Source: Rugosibacter sp. (lineage in GTDB: Bacteria > Pseudomonadota > Gammaproteobacteria > Burkholderiales > Rhodocyclaceae). Taken from it: a DNA stretch of 49,561 nt. A model generated the notes under the pieces. It did no database searches. It saw nothing but the letters and a program-made list of their open reading frames with translations, and was not told the origin of the DNA. The position numbers were made by a program, and so were the translations under genes. Of this stretch, positions 15,711 through 24,659 are shown in pieces. The DNA is taken from NCBI GenBank assembly GCA_004322535.1, contig SCUZ01000039.1, positions 1 to 49,561 on the forward strand, given 5' to 3'. Positions within the stretch are counted from its first letter, which is position 1; each line of letters starts with the position of its first letter.

Positions 15711-17045
15711 TTACCGGCCTAAAAACTCACGCTTCCACGCATCCGGATCTTTGTTGAGCAATTCATCCCAGTCTTTTGCCATCAGGTATTCGCGATAGGC
15801 GCGGTAGTACCCCCGATATGATGTTTCGCCCACCGATGAAGGGCCGATGATTGCGCCACTTTCTTGATCCACCTTATCGCCACCTAGGCCCATTTGCGCA
15901 TTAAGCCGACCTTTGCGAATTTGTCGCCCACGGTTGAGATGGGTCATGGACTCCATGTTGTCGGCATCGTCCCCCTCGAGCATACCGGCCGTGCCAAAGG
16001 TCCTGGTTGCCATGTCCAGAATGGCTTCTTTCAACTCATCGGGCATGTTCTTTTCAACAATACCCCAAGTGAATACCTCAATATGATGTGGACCACGTGG
16101 CGCCCATACCTTGAAGGTATTGGTACCCCACAGATAGGAGTTATTAGGGAATACGGTCGAATTGAAGTGGCTACCGTAATACCCGCCACGCGTCTTGCCC
16201 ATTTTTTCTGTTACTTTTTTGCGGTTTTCACCATACCATTTGCGTGCCATATCGCCCGCCTTACCACCGAGCAAGGCAGGACCAGCATCGGTAAGAATGC
16301 CGAGGCCGTGGCCAAAACGGGTGGTAATCTGAACGCCAGCACCGGCAGGCGGCACCATTTTGTTGCCAGACATGGCGGAGAGCTCACCTCCGAGCACACT
16401 TAACGAGGCGGCATGGGTCCAGCCGACGTGGTAGGCATCACCGACAAAATTTTCTGCCGGGGTTTTCCAATTGCATTTCAGCAAACTACGCGATGGAGGA
16501 CCGACGAGTTCAGCGCCACCGGTGGAGTCCATCCAGACATCAAGGTAGAAGCGGAATTCGCCAAGGTAGTCGTACAGGCTAGGCGCTTGCTGGTCAAAGT
16601 TCCCATACCAAAAACCCATATAATTTTCGGCACGAATTTCGGTCAAGCCGTGAGTCGATTTGTCGAGTACCCCTTTATAAAATTCGTTTTCAAAAGGTAC
16701 CCCTTGTAATGTCCCGTCCAAGCCATATGCCCAGCCATGGTAAGTACAAACAAATGCGCGGGTATTGCCAGCTTCAGCTGAGCAAACCCGCGTGCCACGG
16801 TGAGCGCATACATTGAGGAATGCTTTGACGCCACCATTCATTTGACGAACGACAATGACTTCATCTTCACCCATGATGGCAGTGGTGAAATCACCCGGAT
16901 TAGGGATCAAACTATCATGTGTGATAAACAACCAGCAGCGGTCAAAAATACGCTCTAGCTCAAGTTGATAGATTTGTTCGTCCCAAAATATGCTCTTCGC
17001 TTGGGTACCATTTTTTACATCAACCAAACTGGCGACATCAATCAT
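15711..17045 (-). CDS. Ring-hydroxylating dioxygenase alpha subunit, naphthalene dioxygenase family
   Basis: A complete 444-residue alpha subunit. Rieske ligands: C80, H82, C100, H103. Catalytic domain: N199, D203, H206 and H211 in AENFVGDAYHVGWTH, and the distal Asp at 359/360 (EGDDADNME). These positions are within one or two residues of naphthalene dioxygenase NahAc. It would insert both O2 atoms into an aromatic ring to give a cis-dihydrodiol, with electrons from the Rieske ferredoxin (22112) and the reductase (18791) encoded upstream. AGGAG lies before the ATG. Exact substrate cannot be predicted from sequence. Confidence 0.95.
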   Translation of the reverse strand: MIDVASLVDVKNGTQAKSIFWDEQIYQLELERIFDRCWLFITHDSLIPNPGDFTTAIMGEDEVIVVRQMNGGVKAFLNVCAHRGTRVCSAEAGNTRAFVCTYHGWAYGLDGTLQGVPFENEFYKGVLDKSTHGLTEIRAENYMGFWYGNFDQQAPSLYDYLGEFRFYLDVWMDSTGGAELVGPPSRSLLKCNWKTPAENFVGDAYHVGWTHAASLSVLGGELSAMSGNKMVPPAGAGVQITTRFGHGLGILTDAGPALLGGKAGDMARKWYGENRKKVTEKMGKTRGGYYGSHFNSTVFPNNSYLWGTNTFKVWAPRGPHHIEVFTWGIVEKNMPDELKEAILDMATRTFGTAGMLEGDDADNMESMTHLNRGRQIRKGRLNAQMGLGGDKVDQESGAIIGPSSVGETSYRGYYRAYREYLMAKDWDELLNKDPDAWKREFLGR

Positions 17046-17106
17046 TGTTGTAACTCCTCAATTTTTTAGCCATTTGAATAAAATATCTGCGCAACACCAA
17101 GAATAG

Positions 17107-17706
17107 TTAACTGGAATGCGACGCCAGATAGTCTTCCACAAACTGGAGACGGTCATTCCCCCACCACATTTCTCCATCAATAAACATGGTTGGCACGCCA
17201 AATACCCCTCTTTCATGCGTCTCTTTATTCGCCTCGGCAAAACGCTGGGCAGAGTCTTCCCCTATCGTATAGGCTAGGAATTCATCGCCCGACCAACCTA
17301 GACCCTCTGCAACACGACGCAACACCGATTCATCAGTCATATCTTCGCCCCGCCCCCAAACAGCCTGGAACATTTGGTGAACGTAATCACGTTGCTGGCC
17401 TTTATCAATGGCAAAAAACAAACCACGATTGGCTCGCTCAGAAGCAAAATTTTCTGGAAATACAAGCGGCGGCAAATTGTAGCGTTTAGCCCAGCGTTGC
17501 ATATCAGTCGTCAGGTAACGCAGCTTTGCTGGAACTTGACGATTGGATGGACCGGTATTGCCTGCGGCTAATTTTGCCACTGGTAAATCAAGGGGGACGT
17601 ACCTTATTTCCAGCCCAAAGCGATCGACTAATGCACTAAGCTGAGTCTCCGCCAAGTAGGCAAACGGGCTCATAAAATCAAAAAAGAATTCAAGCTGTTT
17701 TTTCAT
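17107..17706 (-). CDS. nahD: 2-Hydroxychromene-2-carboxylate isomerase (NahD-like)
   Basis: A 199-residue DsbA/kappa-GST-fold enzyme. The N-terminal FFFDFMSPFAY places the catalytic Ser at S13 with no Cys, as in glutathione-dependent hydroxychromene carboxylate isomerases, and the cis-Pro loop GVFGVPTMFIDGEMWWGNDR is typical. It would convert the cyclised ring-cleavage product to trans-o-hydroxybenzylidenepyruvate. It lies between the hydratase-aldolase and the alpha subunit genes, consistent with a bicyclic substrate. The ribosome site (AGAGAG) is moderate. Confidence 0.92.
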   Translation of the reverse strand: MKKQLEFFFDFMSPFAYLAETQLSALVDRFGLEIRYVPLDLPVAKLAAGNTGPSNRQVPAKLRYLTTDMQRWAKRYNLPPLVFPENFASERANRGLFFAIDKGQQRDYVHQMFQAVWGRGEDMTDESVLRRVAEGLGWSGDEFLAYTIGEDSAQRFAEANKETHERGVFGVPTMFIDGEMWWGNDRLQFVEDYLASHSS

Positions 17707-17765
17707 GAAATCGCTCTCTTAAGGGCTGAAATATGGGCGGCAGATAAAAAGCAGAGAATGACTAA

Positions 17766-18770
17766 TCAACCATCTTGCTGGCTGAGCTTTTTATGTAGAT
17801 CTGCCCAGCGCTGACCCGACTGACGTGCCCCTTCAAGATAGGCTTCGGGTACGGTATCAAAACGATACGGTGGCCGCGCAGGACCCGCATTCATCCACCC
17901 ACCCGCATTGAAACGTGCTTTTTCAAGCTGCACGTTATACGTGGAGAACTCTTTGAATGACCCATTCGGCATTAGTGTTTGGGCCGTGTGAAGGATAGCA
18001 TTCTGCAGCTCGGTGGCTTTTGTCCAGTCACCGGTTTGCTTCGCTTTAATCACTTCATCGCGCAGGTGCAACGCAGGTAACGGGCCACAGTTTGTGCCAC
18101 TCGTCCAGAAGGCGGTAATATTCTCCGGATCAATTCTTGCTGCCGGAACATAGTCCATATCGATCGGCAGGAAGCGGATTTTCCCTTTGGTCAACATCAG
18201 GTCGAGATAAAGGGTAGCAACGCCGATATATTTGCAGGTAACCACCTGCGGGATATCGGCGACCTGCGCCCAGAAAGGCCGTGGAAAATCAAATTTAAAG
18301 GCCTCGGGATTGGCATAAACCGCGATCGACATATCCGGTACAGCTTCTGCGACATCATGGTAGAAACGTACGGCACTTTTGGTATCGCAAATCTGCCACA
18401 TGGGCAAGCCCAGCATGGAGCCATCAGCGCCAATGTCGTAGGCTTCTTTGGTTTGCTGAATAGTATCGCGCGTGTTAGTGGTGGTGGTGCCGCAGAAATA
18501 AGGCACACGGCCTCGCACGGTCTCGACCATCGTACCAATGACTTTACGTTTTTCTTCCCACGTGAGTGAAGCGCCTTCGCCGAAAGTGCCCAATGAAAGA
18601 ATACCATTGACACCTGACTTTACCAGCTCTTCGGCAACACGTGCCACCTCATCCAGATCAACGGTATCCGTCATGCGCCAGTCCTCAGCACCGGGCTTGG
18701 CTGGGGTTGGCATAATTGCCCAGGCACCATTAATGTCTTTAACAGACAACACGCGAGACGTATTACTCAT
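17766..18770 (-). CDS. nahE: trans-o-Hydroxybenzylidenepyruvate hydratase-aldolase (NahE-like)
   Basis: A 334-residue member of the dihydrodipicolinate synthase family. The [12 protein letters not shown] start, [22 protein letters not shown] and [16 protein letters not shown] segments are those of NahE; the Schiff-base Lys is K180 (VVTCKY). It would cleave the isomerised product to an aromatic aldehyde and pyruvate. GAGGAG precedes the ATG. It sits 59 nt upstream of the isomerase gene, the pair acting in consecutive steps. Confidence 0.95.
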   Translation of the reverse strand: MSNTSRVLSVKDINGAWAIMPTPAKPGAEDWRMTDTVDLDEVARVAEELVKSGVNGILSLGTFGEGASLTWEEKRKVIGTMVETVRGRVPYFCGTTTTNTRDTIQQTKEAYDIGADGSMLGLPMWQICDTKSAVRFYHDVAEAVPDMSIAVYANPEAFKFDFPRPFWAQVADIPQVVTCKYIGVATLYLDLMLTKGKIRFLPIDMDYVPAARIDPENITAFWTSGTNCGPLPALHLRDEVIKAKQTGDWTKATELQNAILHTAQTLMPNGSFKEFSTYNVQLEKARFNAGGWMNAGPARPPYRFDTVPEAYLEGARQSGQRWADLHKKLSQQDG

Positions 18771-18790
18771 CTGTAAATCTCCTCAAAATT

Positions 18791-19801
18791 TTAATAAAAA
18801 CGGTCGAAATGCAATTGCTGCGCTGGTACCCGCTTATCCAGCAGCAATAGCCGCTGGATTGCGTCTGTCATGGGTGGTGGGCCACAGCAGTAAAACTCGT
18901 AATTTTCAAAGCCTGCAGCCAGTTTTTTCTGCATGACCTCATGAATGAAGCCTTGTTCGCCTTGCCAACCCTCGGTGGGCGTGGATATTGCGGGAATGAC
19001 GGTTGCGCGTTCCGCCATAAGTGGATCACGCGCCAGAAGCTCTTCGGTGCATAGATCATTCGGGGTACGTGCGCCATAGAAAAAGGTAATTTTTCTGTCA
19101 ATTAACCGAGGATCACGCACAGCGGCACGCACGATCGAGACCATAGGCGAAAGACCCGACCCACCACCAATGCAAACAATATCACGTGGGCTTTCAGGGC
19201 GAAGGTAGGCCAAGCCGTACGGACCATCAATTTTGATTTGATCGCCTGTTTTAAGCTGAGTAAACAGCACAGCAGTACCTCTACCTTTGGGTACGTGGCG
19301 GATAATGAAATTCCAGGTGCCGCCATCTGCAGGCAGATTGGACATGGAGTATGCACGCGCACCCTCAACACTCGGCAGATGCAGCAAAGCGAACTGCCCT
19401 GGCAAAAAATCTGCCGGCTCAGGTGTTTGGAAGCAAAACTCGGTTAAATCATGCGTGAGTTTACGTGCTTCAACCAAAGTGGCTGTCACTCGTGCCGGAC
19501 GATGCAATGGCACATAGTCACTTTTCAGTCTTACTTTGATGACGCAGTCACTGGCCGGCTCGCACTGACAGGCCAACCGCCGACCTCGCTCGCGAGCCCG
19601 CGCCGAAAGTCCAGGGGCATCAGGCCATAACTCTTTAACGTCACCAGAAACCACTTCAAACATGCAGCTACCACACCCGCCTGAATTGCACTCGTACGGG
19701 AAGCCCAACCCTTGGCGCAAAGCTGCGCCAAGAAGGGTGTCGTTAGCAACAGAAAACTCTTCACCTGTGCCATCAATCTTGATCGAAAAACTGTTGTTCA
19801 T
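18791..19801 (-). CDS. Dioxygenase ferredoxin-NAD(P)+ reductase, NahAa-like
   Basis: A 336-residue electron-transfer protein. An N-terminal plant-type [2Fe-2S] domain has C38, C43, C46 and C78; then an FAD domain with RAYSMSN, and an NAD domain with GGGSGL and a C-terminal CCGPPPMTDA. This order is that of class III dioxygenase reductases such as NahAa. It would pass electrons from NAD(P)H to the Rieske ferredoxin encoded at 22112. The start is 11 nt after the hydrolase stop, indicating one transcript. Confidence 0.93.
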   Translation of the reverse strand: MNNSFSIKIDGTGEEFSVANDTLLGAALRQGLGFPYECNSGGCGSCMFEVVSGDVKELWPDAPGLSARARERGRRLACQCEPASDCVIKVRLKSDYVPLHRPARVTATLVEARKLTHDLTEFCFQTPEPADFLPGQFALLHLPSVEGARAYSMSNLPADGGTWNFIIRHVPKGRGTAVLFTQLKTGDQIKIDGPYGLAYLRPESPRDIVCIGGGSGLSPMVSIVRAAVRDPRLIDRKITFFYGARTPNDLCTEELLARDPLMAERATVIPAISTPTEGWQGEQGFIHEVMQKKLAAGFENYEFYCCGPPPMTDAIQRLLLLDKRVPAQQLHFDRFY

Positions 19802-19812
19802 AAATCAGAGCC

Positions 19813-20637
19813 CTAGCTAGCAATAAATGCCTTAACCAAGGCCAGTGTTTTATCCAGCTGCTCCATCTGTGGAATATGGCCTGATTGATCGATGATCTCA
19901 ACGCGGGAATTCGCAATACGCTTTTGAAACTCCTCAGCGTAAGCCACGGGGATGAGTTTGTCCTGCTTGCCCCAGATAATGAGCGTAGGCGCATTAATCC
20001 GGTGAATCCGCTTGGCCAACCCTTGATCGGGGAAAGGCCAGATGAATTTGGCAACGCAGCCGAGCGACCATACGGTATGCGCTATATGCTTGACCATCAT
20101 TTCAGGATCAGCAGGCGGGGTGAACATGGCCTGTGCGGCAGAAATTGACGGGTCAAGAAATAGATAACCCGGCAAATTTTCTGGTTTATCAATATAGAGC
20201 TTGTTAGTCAGCACTGGAATATCGTCACGCCACAGACCAAGAGGATCAAGCGGGATGATCTTGCTGAAAATATCCGGAAAATGAGCTGCCAGGTCACACA
20301 TCAGCATGCCACCAAAAGACTGGCCGATCGCTACGGGACGCGTGAGGCCTAACTTGCGCAGAACTTCCTCGTAGATAAGGACGAGATCGAGAAATGTATC
20401 CACCTTGTGAATTGCATACGGATCACCAAAGCTGGTACCCGGCATTTCTGGGGCATACACCGTATAAGTTTCAGCCAGCTTGTCGAGAAACTGGTCCCAG
20501 TACAAACCGGCCGCAGGGTGAAGGTAAACCAATGCGGGGCCGCTTCCAGCAACTTTTACTTGAACATCGATCTGATCATTCCATGCCTTGACAACTTCTG
20601 TACGCTCGGGGCCTTTGATAACTACTTGTGCAGACAT
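19813..20637 (-). CDS. Alpha/beta hydrolase, meta-cleavage-product hydrolase-like
   Basis: A 274-residue alpha/beta-fold hydrolase: nucleophile S107 in GQSFGG, D226 (GKQDKLIP) and H254 (SGHIPQME). The general layout resembles C-C hydrolases of aromatic meta-cleavage pathways, but the family is broad and an esterase or dehalogenase-like role cannot be excluded. AGGAGA precedes the ATG. Placement between the monooxygenase and the reductase genes ties it to the pathway. A NahE-type aldolase route does not need such a hydrolase, so it may handle a second substrate or branch. Confidence 0.85.
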   Translation of the reverse strand: MSAQVVIKGPERTEVVKAWNDQIDVQVKVAGSGPALVYLHPAAGLYWDQFLDKLAETYTVYAPEMPGTSFGDPYAIHKVDTFLDLVLIYEEVLRKLGLTRPVAIGQSFGGMLMCDLAAHFPDIFSKIIPLDPLGLWRDDIPVLTNKLYIDKPENLPGYLFLDPSISAAQAMFTPPADPEMMVKHIAHTVWSLGCVAKFIWPFPDQGLAKRIHRINAPTLIIWGKQDKLIPVAYAEEFQKRIANSRVEIIDQSGHIPQMEQLDKTLALVKAFIAS

Positions 20638-20756
20638 TAAATTTCTCCTGATTTTATGTGCGCTACGTAAATCACGTCATCAGCGCATCGGGACTCGACT
20701 CTTTAAACCTATCAATAAAACAAACGTAGAAAAGTTACGTAAAGTCCTAATATGGG

Positions 20757-21974
20757 TTAGCGTGCGCCACTTGGCCACCAGCGATTTTCCCAATTTTCAT
20801 CGTCCCACGTACCCTTCAATTGGGGCAGCACATGCTTGCTAAGCATGTCGATATTCTTCATTACCAGTTCATGCGGCATAGAGCCAATATGAACCATGAT
20901 GACCAGATGACCGATACGGAAATTTTTAACCATTTCAAGCAGTTGCTGAGTCACAGTCTCCGGGCTACCGACAATAGCGCACTGCTGATCGACCAGCTCT
21001 TTGTATTCGATAGTGCGCATTTTCGGAACAATGCCAAAATCGCCTGGGTCTTTGATAAGGAATTCCACTCCTTTAATGTCAATATAGCCAGGCAAACCCA
21101 ATGACTGCATAGGAATACTGCCAAGGCCTGTACGGTAGCCTTGCTCAATATGCGGGCCATATTCGCGATGAGCTTCTGCATCTGTCTCACCCACAAATAC
21201 CGCTTGAACAAATGCCAACCGGTAGGGGTTGCGATCCTTGCCTCGCTCTTCAGCCAGATCCCAGTACCGGTCAAAAACCCGCTGTCCGGTAAGCTTAGGG
21301 CCAAACCAGCTGAGGTATAGGAAAGCGTCATCGTTATCAATAATACCCGCCAAGGTGACTGGGTTACCCACTGCCGGTGTCCATATGGGCGGCTTGTCCT
21401 GGTATGGACGCGGCCATGTATTAACCTCCGGAAATTTATTGTATTTACCATTCCATGCGAAAACTTCCTTCGCGGCCCAGGCTTTTTTAATCAATTCAAG
21501 ATTTTCATAGAACCGCGCACGGGTCTCAATCGGCGGAATACCATTATTACGGTTAACGTCATAACTCAAACCAATCGGAAACCCCGCAACTAAACGGCCA
21601 GCACTGATCTGATCCAAAGCCGCATATTCAGCAGCAATCCTGAGTGGCTCTCGCGACTTCGCTAGTGAGCGCCCAACGCAAGCAAGACCTACGTCCAAGC
21701 CTTCACTCTGGGTTGCATAAGCCAGCGCCGACATTTGGAGGTTCGGATTCGGCAGAATGTCATAGCTTGCCTGCTCATGCTCTGTTGTGGCCAGACCATC
21801 AAAACCTGAACGCGCTGCATGCAGCATTTCATCCAGAAAATGCATGTGGTCTTGATGCATGAGCTTGCGATCAACCAATGTGTGATACGGCATAGTGGTT
21901 ATCGAGTCGTAATTGTTTGCATAATCCGACGCGAAATGGCGGTAAGCCAACTGCTCAAATGCAAGTACCTTCAT
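20757..21974 (-). CDS. Luciferase-like (LLM) flavin-dependent monooxygenase
   Basis: A 405-residue TIM-barrel LLM-class oxidoreductase: FDGLATTEHE near residue 58-67, DQISAGRLVAGFPIGLSYD, RARFYENLELIKKAW and the late VGSPETVTQQLLEM are characteristic. Such enzymes use FMNH2 and O2 and need a separate reductase; the flavin reductase at 2846-3349 is a candidate partner. It lies second in the array after the ferredoxin. A GGAG lies upstream of the ATG. Which compound it oxidises (a sulfonate, an aldehyde or a ring position) is unknown. Confidence 0.88.
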   Translation of the reverse strand: MKVLAFEQLAYRHFASDYANNYDSITTMPYHTLVDRKLMHQDHMHFLDEMLHAARSGFDGLATTEHEQASYDILPNPNLQMSALAYATQSEGLDVGLACVGRSLAKSREPLRIAAEYAALDQISAGRLVAGFPIGLSYDVNRNNGIPPIETRARFYENLELIKKAWAAKEVFAWNGKYNKFPEVNTWPRPYQDKPPIWTPAVGNPVTLAGIIDNDDAFLYLSWFGPKLTGQRVFDRYWDLAEERGKDRNPYRLAFVQAVFVGETDAEAHREYGPHIEQGYRTGLGSIPMQSLGLPGYIDIKGVEFLIKDPGDFGIVPKMRTIEYKELVDQQCAIVGSPETVTQQLLEMVKNFRIGHLVIMVHIGSMPHELVMKNIDMLSKHVLPQLKGTWDDENWENRWWPSGAR

Positions 21975-22111
21975 AAAGAAGAATCTCCGAGAAAGGAATC
22001 AAAAATATTTTGAAAAAACCACACTTTTTTATTTTTTATAGCGTAGCTAAACCAGACGCTCAGGTGTCACATAACCATATCAACTATAACAAAACGAATC
22101 CTTCTTGCTGA

Positions 22112-22435
22112 TCACACCCCAACTTCCGCCTCAATATAAACATCATCACCCTCAACAATGACAGGATAGGTTTGTAGCGCAATCTCGCAAGGGAAAGACA
22201 GTGGTTCACCCGTTTTTATATCGAAACTCCCTCCATGCAACGGACACTCGACTACTTCACCTTCAAAATAACCATCCGTCAGCATAGCAATATTGTGCGT
22301 ACAGATATTACTGGTTGCATAGTGCGTTCCATCAAGATTAAAGAGGGCAATGGGCTTTAAGCCAGCCATATCAACAGCCCTCATTTCACCTGGAGAAATA
22401 TCTCCAAGCTTGCAAATTTTTACACGAGTATTCAT
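22112..22435 (-). CDS. Rieske-type ferredoxin of the ring-hydroxylating dioxygenase
   Basis: A 107-residue protein with the Rieske ligands C45-x-H47 and C64-x2-H67 (CTHNIA and CPLHGG). It shuttles electrons between the reductase (18791-19801) and the dioxygenase. It is the first gene of the array, divergent from the NahR-like regulator. AGGA lies close before the ATG. The 137-nt gap to the next gene (21975-22111) shows no clear signal. Confidence 0.93.
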   Translation of the reverse strand: MNTRVKICKLGDISPGEMRAVDMAGLKPIALFNLDGTHYATSNICTHNIAMLTDGYFEGEVVECPLHGGSFDIKTGEPLSFPCEIALQTYPVIVEGDDVYIEAEVGV

Positions 22436-22519
22436 ACATCAATTCCTGATGGTTTAATTAAACACTGACACCCCGGACCGATCAAGCCATGCTCAAACGG
22501 ATCGGGAACGAAGCATACA

Positions 22520-22548
22520 ATATTAAAGGCATCCAAAAAACTTGTCTA
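22520..22548 (-). promoter_or_regulatory. Candidate LysR-controlled promoter of the catabolic array
   Basis: On the minus strand TAGACA (22548-22543) and TAATAT (22525-22520) are 17 nt apart. The predicted start near 22513 puts the inverted repeat at 22562-22576 at about -56, the usual activation position for LysR-type regulators. A weaker alternative is TTGATC-N17-TTTAAT at 22485-22457. Confidence 0.45.
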
Positions 22549-22554
22549 TATAAT
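22549..22554 (+). promoter_or_regulatory. Candidate -10 element of the LysR regulator gene
   Basis: A perfect TATAAT 55 nt before the regulator ATG. No good -35 is seen, as is common for autoregulated LysR genes; the operator just downstream would allow autorepression. Confidence 0.35.
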
Positions 22555-22561
22555 AGTTTTC

Positions 22562-22576
22562 ATTCACATAACGAAT
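22562..22576. promoter_or_regulatory. Candidate LysR-type operator (T-N11-A)
   Basis: Inverted repeat ATTC-N7-GAAT containing the T-N11-A core, located between the divergent regulator and ferredoxin genes. The ATTCAC start also resembles the left half of known NahR sites. Confidence 0.5.
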
Positions 22577-22608
22577 ACTTGGCAGCCAGCGACGCGAGCC
22601 TAAAAAAT

Positions 22609-23514
22609 ATGAAACTTCGTTCGATCGACCTTAACCTTTTAGTAGCGTTCCACCGCCTGTATCTCGATAGGAATGTTTCGCGGGCAGCAGATAATCTAGG
22701 ACTCTCGCAACCTGCGATGAGCAACACTCTTAAGCGTTTACGACAACTGACGGGCGACGAACTTTTTGTTCGTACTTCCGCAGGGATGGCCCCCACGCTC
22801 TGTGCAGAAGAGTTAGCCGCGCCGTTGGCACAAGCATTAGCGACTATTCAAGAAACACTTAGCCACCTGACGAGTTTTAACCCTGCCAAAAGCACGCGGA
22901 AATTTGTGATCTCAGCCTTCGATATTGGTGAAAGCTACTTGATGCCTAAACTAATGGACCGGCTAGCTAAAGAAGCGCCTGGAGTTACGCTACAGGCAAC
23001 CCGCGCCGGTGCGGGAGAATCACTTAAGCTCGCTTTAGAGTCTGGCGACATTGACTTCGCCCTTGGTCATCTACCGCACTTACAGGCGGGCTTTTTTCAG
23101 CGTCGTCTGTTCCAGCAGAATTATGTTTGTGCTTTTCGACGTGGTCATCCCATGGCAAGCAATACTTTCGGGATAAATGAATTTCAAACTGCCGATCACT
23201 TAACCATCGTCACCGAAGGCAGCGACTACGAACTACTCGATAAAATCATGGCAAGCAAAGCACCGCAGCGAAATATAAGATTGCGCGTGTCACATTTCCT
23301 AAGCACGGGTTATTTGCTACGCGACACTGATCTTATCGCAACGATCCCAAACAAGTTGGCTGAAATTCTTTGTGAACCATTTGGATTGGTGTACGTGCCC
23401 CACCCAATCATGCTTCCCCCAACAGATATCAACCTGCTATGGCATGCCCGATCACACCGTGATCCAGCAAGCCAATGGCTGCGTAACATATTGTTTGAAC
23501 TATTCACTGAGTAA
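22609..23514 (+). CDS. LysR-family transcriptional regulator, NahR-like
   Basis: 301 residues from the ATG at 22609, where the typical LRSIDLNLLVAFHRLYLDRNVSRAA start lies; the open frame extends upstream to 22489 but through the promoter region. HTH at about 20-40 (SRAADNLGLSQPAMSNTLKRL), then a substrate-binding domain with ESYLMPKLMD, LQAGFFQRRLFQQNYVC and a C-terminal WHARSHRDPASQWLR, all very close in pattern to NahR. It probably activates the divergent array in response to an aromatic intermediate. The ribosome site is weak. Confidence 0.92.
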   Translation: MKLRSIDLNLLVAFHRLYLDRNVSRAADNLGLSQPAMSNTLKRLRQLTGDELFVRTSAGMAPTLCAEELAAPLAQALATIQETLSHLTSFNPAKSTRKFVISAFDIGESYLMPKLMDRLAKEAPGVTLQATRAGAGESLKLALESGDIDFALGHLPHLQAGFFQRRLFQQNYVCAFRRGHPMASNTFGINEFQTADHLTIVTEGSDYELLDKIMASKAPQRNIRLRVSHFLSTGYLLRDTDLIATIPNKLAEILCEPFGLVYVPHPIMLPPTDINLLWHARSHRDPASQWLRNILFELFTE

Positions 23515-23561
23515 CATCTCTGCCTCTGACTTGGCTGTGCTTTGCGAATAAGCAATTTTTA

Positions 23562-23590
23562 TTGACGCAGGCTAAGCATCTTGCTATATT
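23562..23590 (+). promoter_or_regulatory. Sigma-70 promoter of the marR-b561-yceI unit
   Basis: TTGACG (23562-23567) and TATATT (23585-23590) with a 17-nt spacer, 40 nt before the marR ATG. Confidence 0.65.
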
Positions 23591-23600
23591 GGTTCCTGTT

Positions 23601-23624
23601 AGAACTAATTATTTACTTAATTCT
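23601..23624. promoter_or_regulatory. Imperfect palindrome, candidate MarR operator
   Basis: AGAA...TTCT with inner TAA...TTA, AT-rich, lying at the expected transcription start of the promoter 23562-23590, where a MarR protein would repress its own unit. Confidence 0.35.
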
Positions 23625-23629
23625 TGCGT

Positions 23630-24082
23630 ATGCCACAGGCAACCTTCCGCTCCACCTTAAGGGAGCTCGTCCACTGTTACCAAGCATTTGAAGGATATGC
23701 TAGTGCGCACATCTGCCAGCAAGGACTGACGATTTCTCAGTTTGACATTCTTGTCACATTGGGCAATGGTCAAAGCATGACACCCAAAGAACTGGTCGAG
23801 AAAACTTTAATTACCAAAGGCACACTGACTGGTGTCGTTGATCGTTTGCAGCTCAAAGGGCTGGTTAGCAGAACGCCCAGCACCCTCGACGGGCGCAGTC
23901 AGATCATCACGCTAACCAAAAAAGGGCAAACCCTGTTTGAGAAGGTATTTCCTGGACACTTAGCGTATATGGGTCAAGCTTTCGCGCATCTTCAAACAAA
24001 AGAAATCAGCCATATTGAAGAAGTTCTGAGCAACTTACGCCATGCGTTTGAAAGCCAAAAAACCAAAGGAAAAACTCTATGA
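23630..24082 (+). CDS. MarR-family transcriptional regulator
   Basis: 150 residues from the ATG at 23630 (a TTG two codons earlier is less likely). Winged-helix core: ISQFDILVTLGNG, TPKELVEKTLITKGTLTGVVDRL as recognition region, and the DGRSQIITLTKKG wing. MarR proteins are dimeric repressors released by phenolic or other small ligands. It overlaps the b561 gene by 4 nt and heads a unit that may extend into the efflux genes, so it is a candidate regulator of export. Confidence 0.9.
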   Translation: MPQATFRSTLRELVHCYQAFEGYASAHICQQGLTISQFDILVTLGNGQSMTPKELVEKTLITKGTLTGVVDRLQLKGLVSRTPSTLDGRSQIITLTKKGQTLFEKVFPGHLAYMGQAFAHLQTKEISHIEEVLSNLRHAFESQKTKGKTL

Positions 24083-24627
24083 ATCGGTCCGATTCAACCA
24101 CCTACACAGGGACTGCCATTGCCTTCCACTGGCTTATAGCACTATTGATCCTGGCCGTCTTTCCCCTCGGTGTATATATGCATGAGCTACCTTTATCACC
24201 CACTAAACTTCAGTTGTACAGCTACCATAAGTGGCTTGGCATTACCGTGTTAATGCTCGCCATCTTGCGCGTGCTATGGCGTGCCTCGCACCGCCCACCG
24301 GCGCTACCCGCCTCTTTGCCTCGTTGGCAGCAGATCACCACACATGCTGTGCATCACTCCTTGTATTTACTCCTGCTGTTCATCCCCCTTTCAGGCTGGC
24401 TCATGAGTTCTGCCAAGGGGTTTCAAACAGTCTGGTTCGGCGTTTTTCCGCTACCTGACCTAATTGCCAAAGACAAAGCACTGGGAGATTTGCTTCAGGA
24501 AATTCATGAGGTGTTGAACTTCACGCTGCTAGGCCTAGTCTCTTTACATATTCTTGCCGTACTGAAACATCACTTTATCAACCGCGACGGGATTTTCGCA
24601 CGCATGCTGTCAACACATCCCAGATAG
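24079..24627 (+). CDS. Cytochrome b561 family membrane protein
   Basis: 182 residues with four transmembrane segments (about 12-32, 50-68, 90-108, 145-165) and conserved His residues in or near them (H17, H50, a His pair near 90, His in the last helix) for b-type heme ligation. Such bacterial b561 proteins move electrons from the quinone pool. It overlaps marR (ATGA) and is followed by yceI, a pairing seen often in proteobacteria. Confidence 0.88.
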   Translation: MNRSDSTTYTGTAIAFHWLIALLILAVFPLGVYMHELPLSPTKLQLYSYHKWLGITVLMLAILRVLWRASHRPPALPASLPRWQQITTHAVHHSLYLLLLFIPLSGWLMSSAKGFQTVWFGVFPLPDLIAKDKALGDLLQEIHEVLNFTLLGLVSLHILAVLKHHFINRDGIFARMLSTHPR

Positions 24628-24659
24628 TCTATTTTTCTAACCTACTCAGGAGAACTCCC

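Noticed and set aside
22489-22608. Extended N-terminus of the LysR regulator
   Set aside because: The extra 40 residues would be encoded by the promoter and operator region, and the family's usual start is at 22609.
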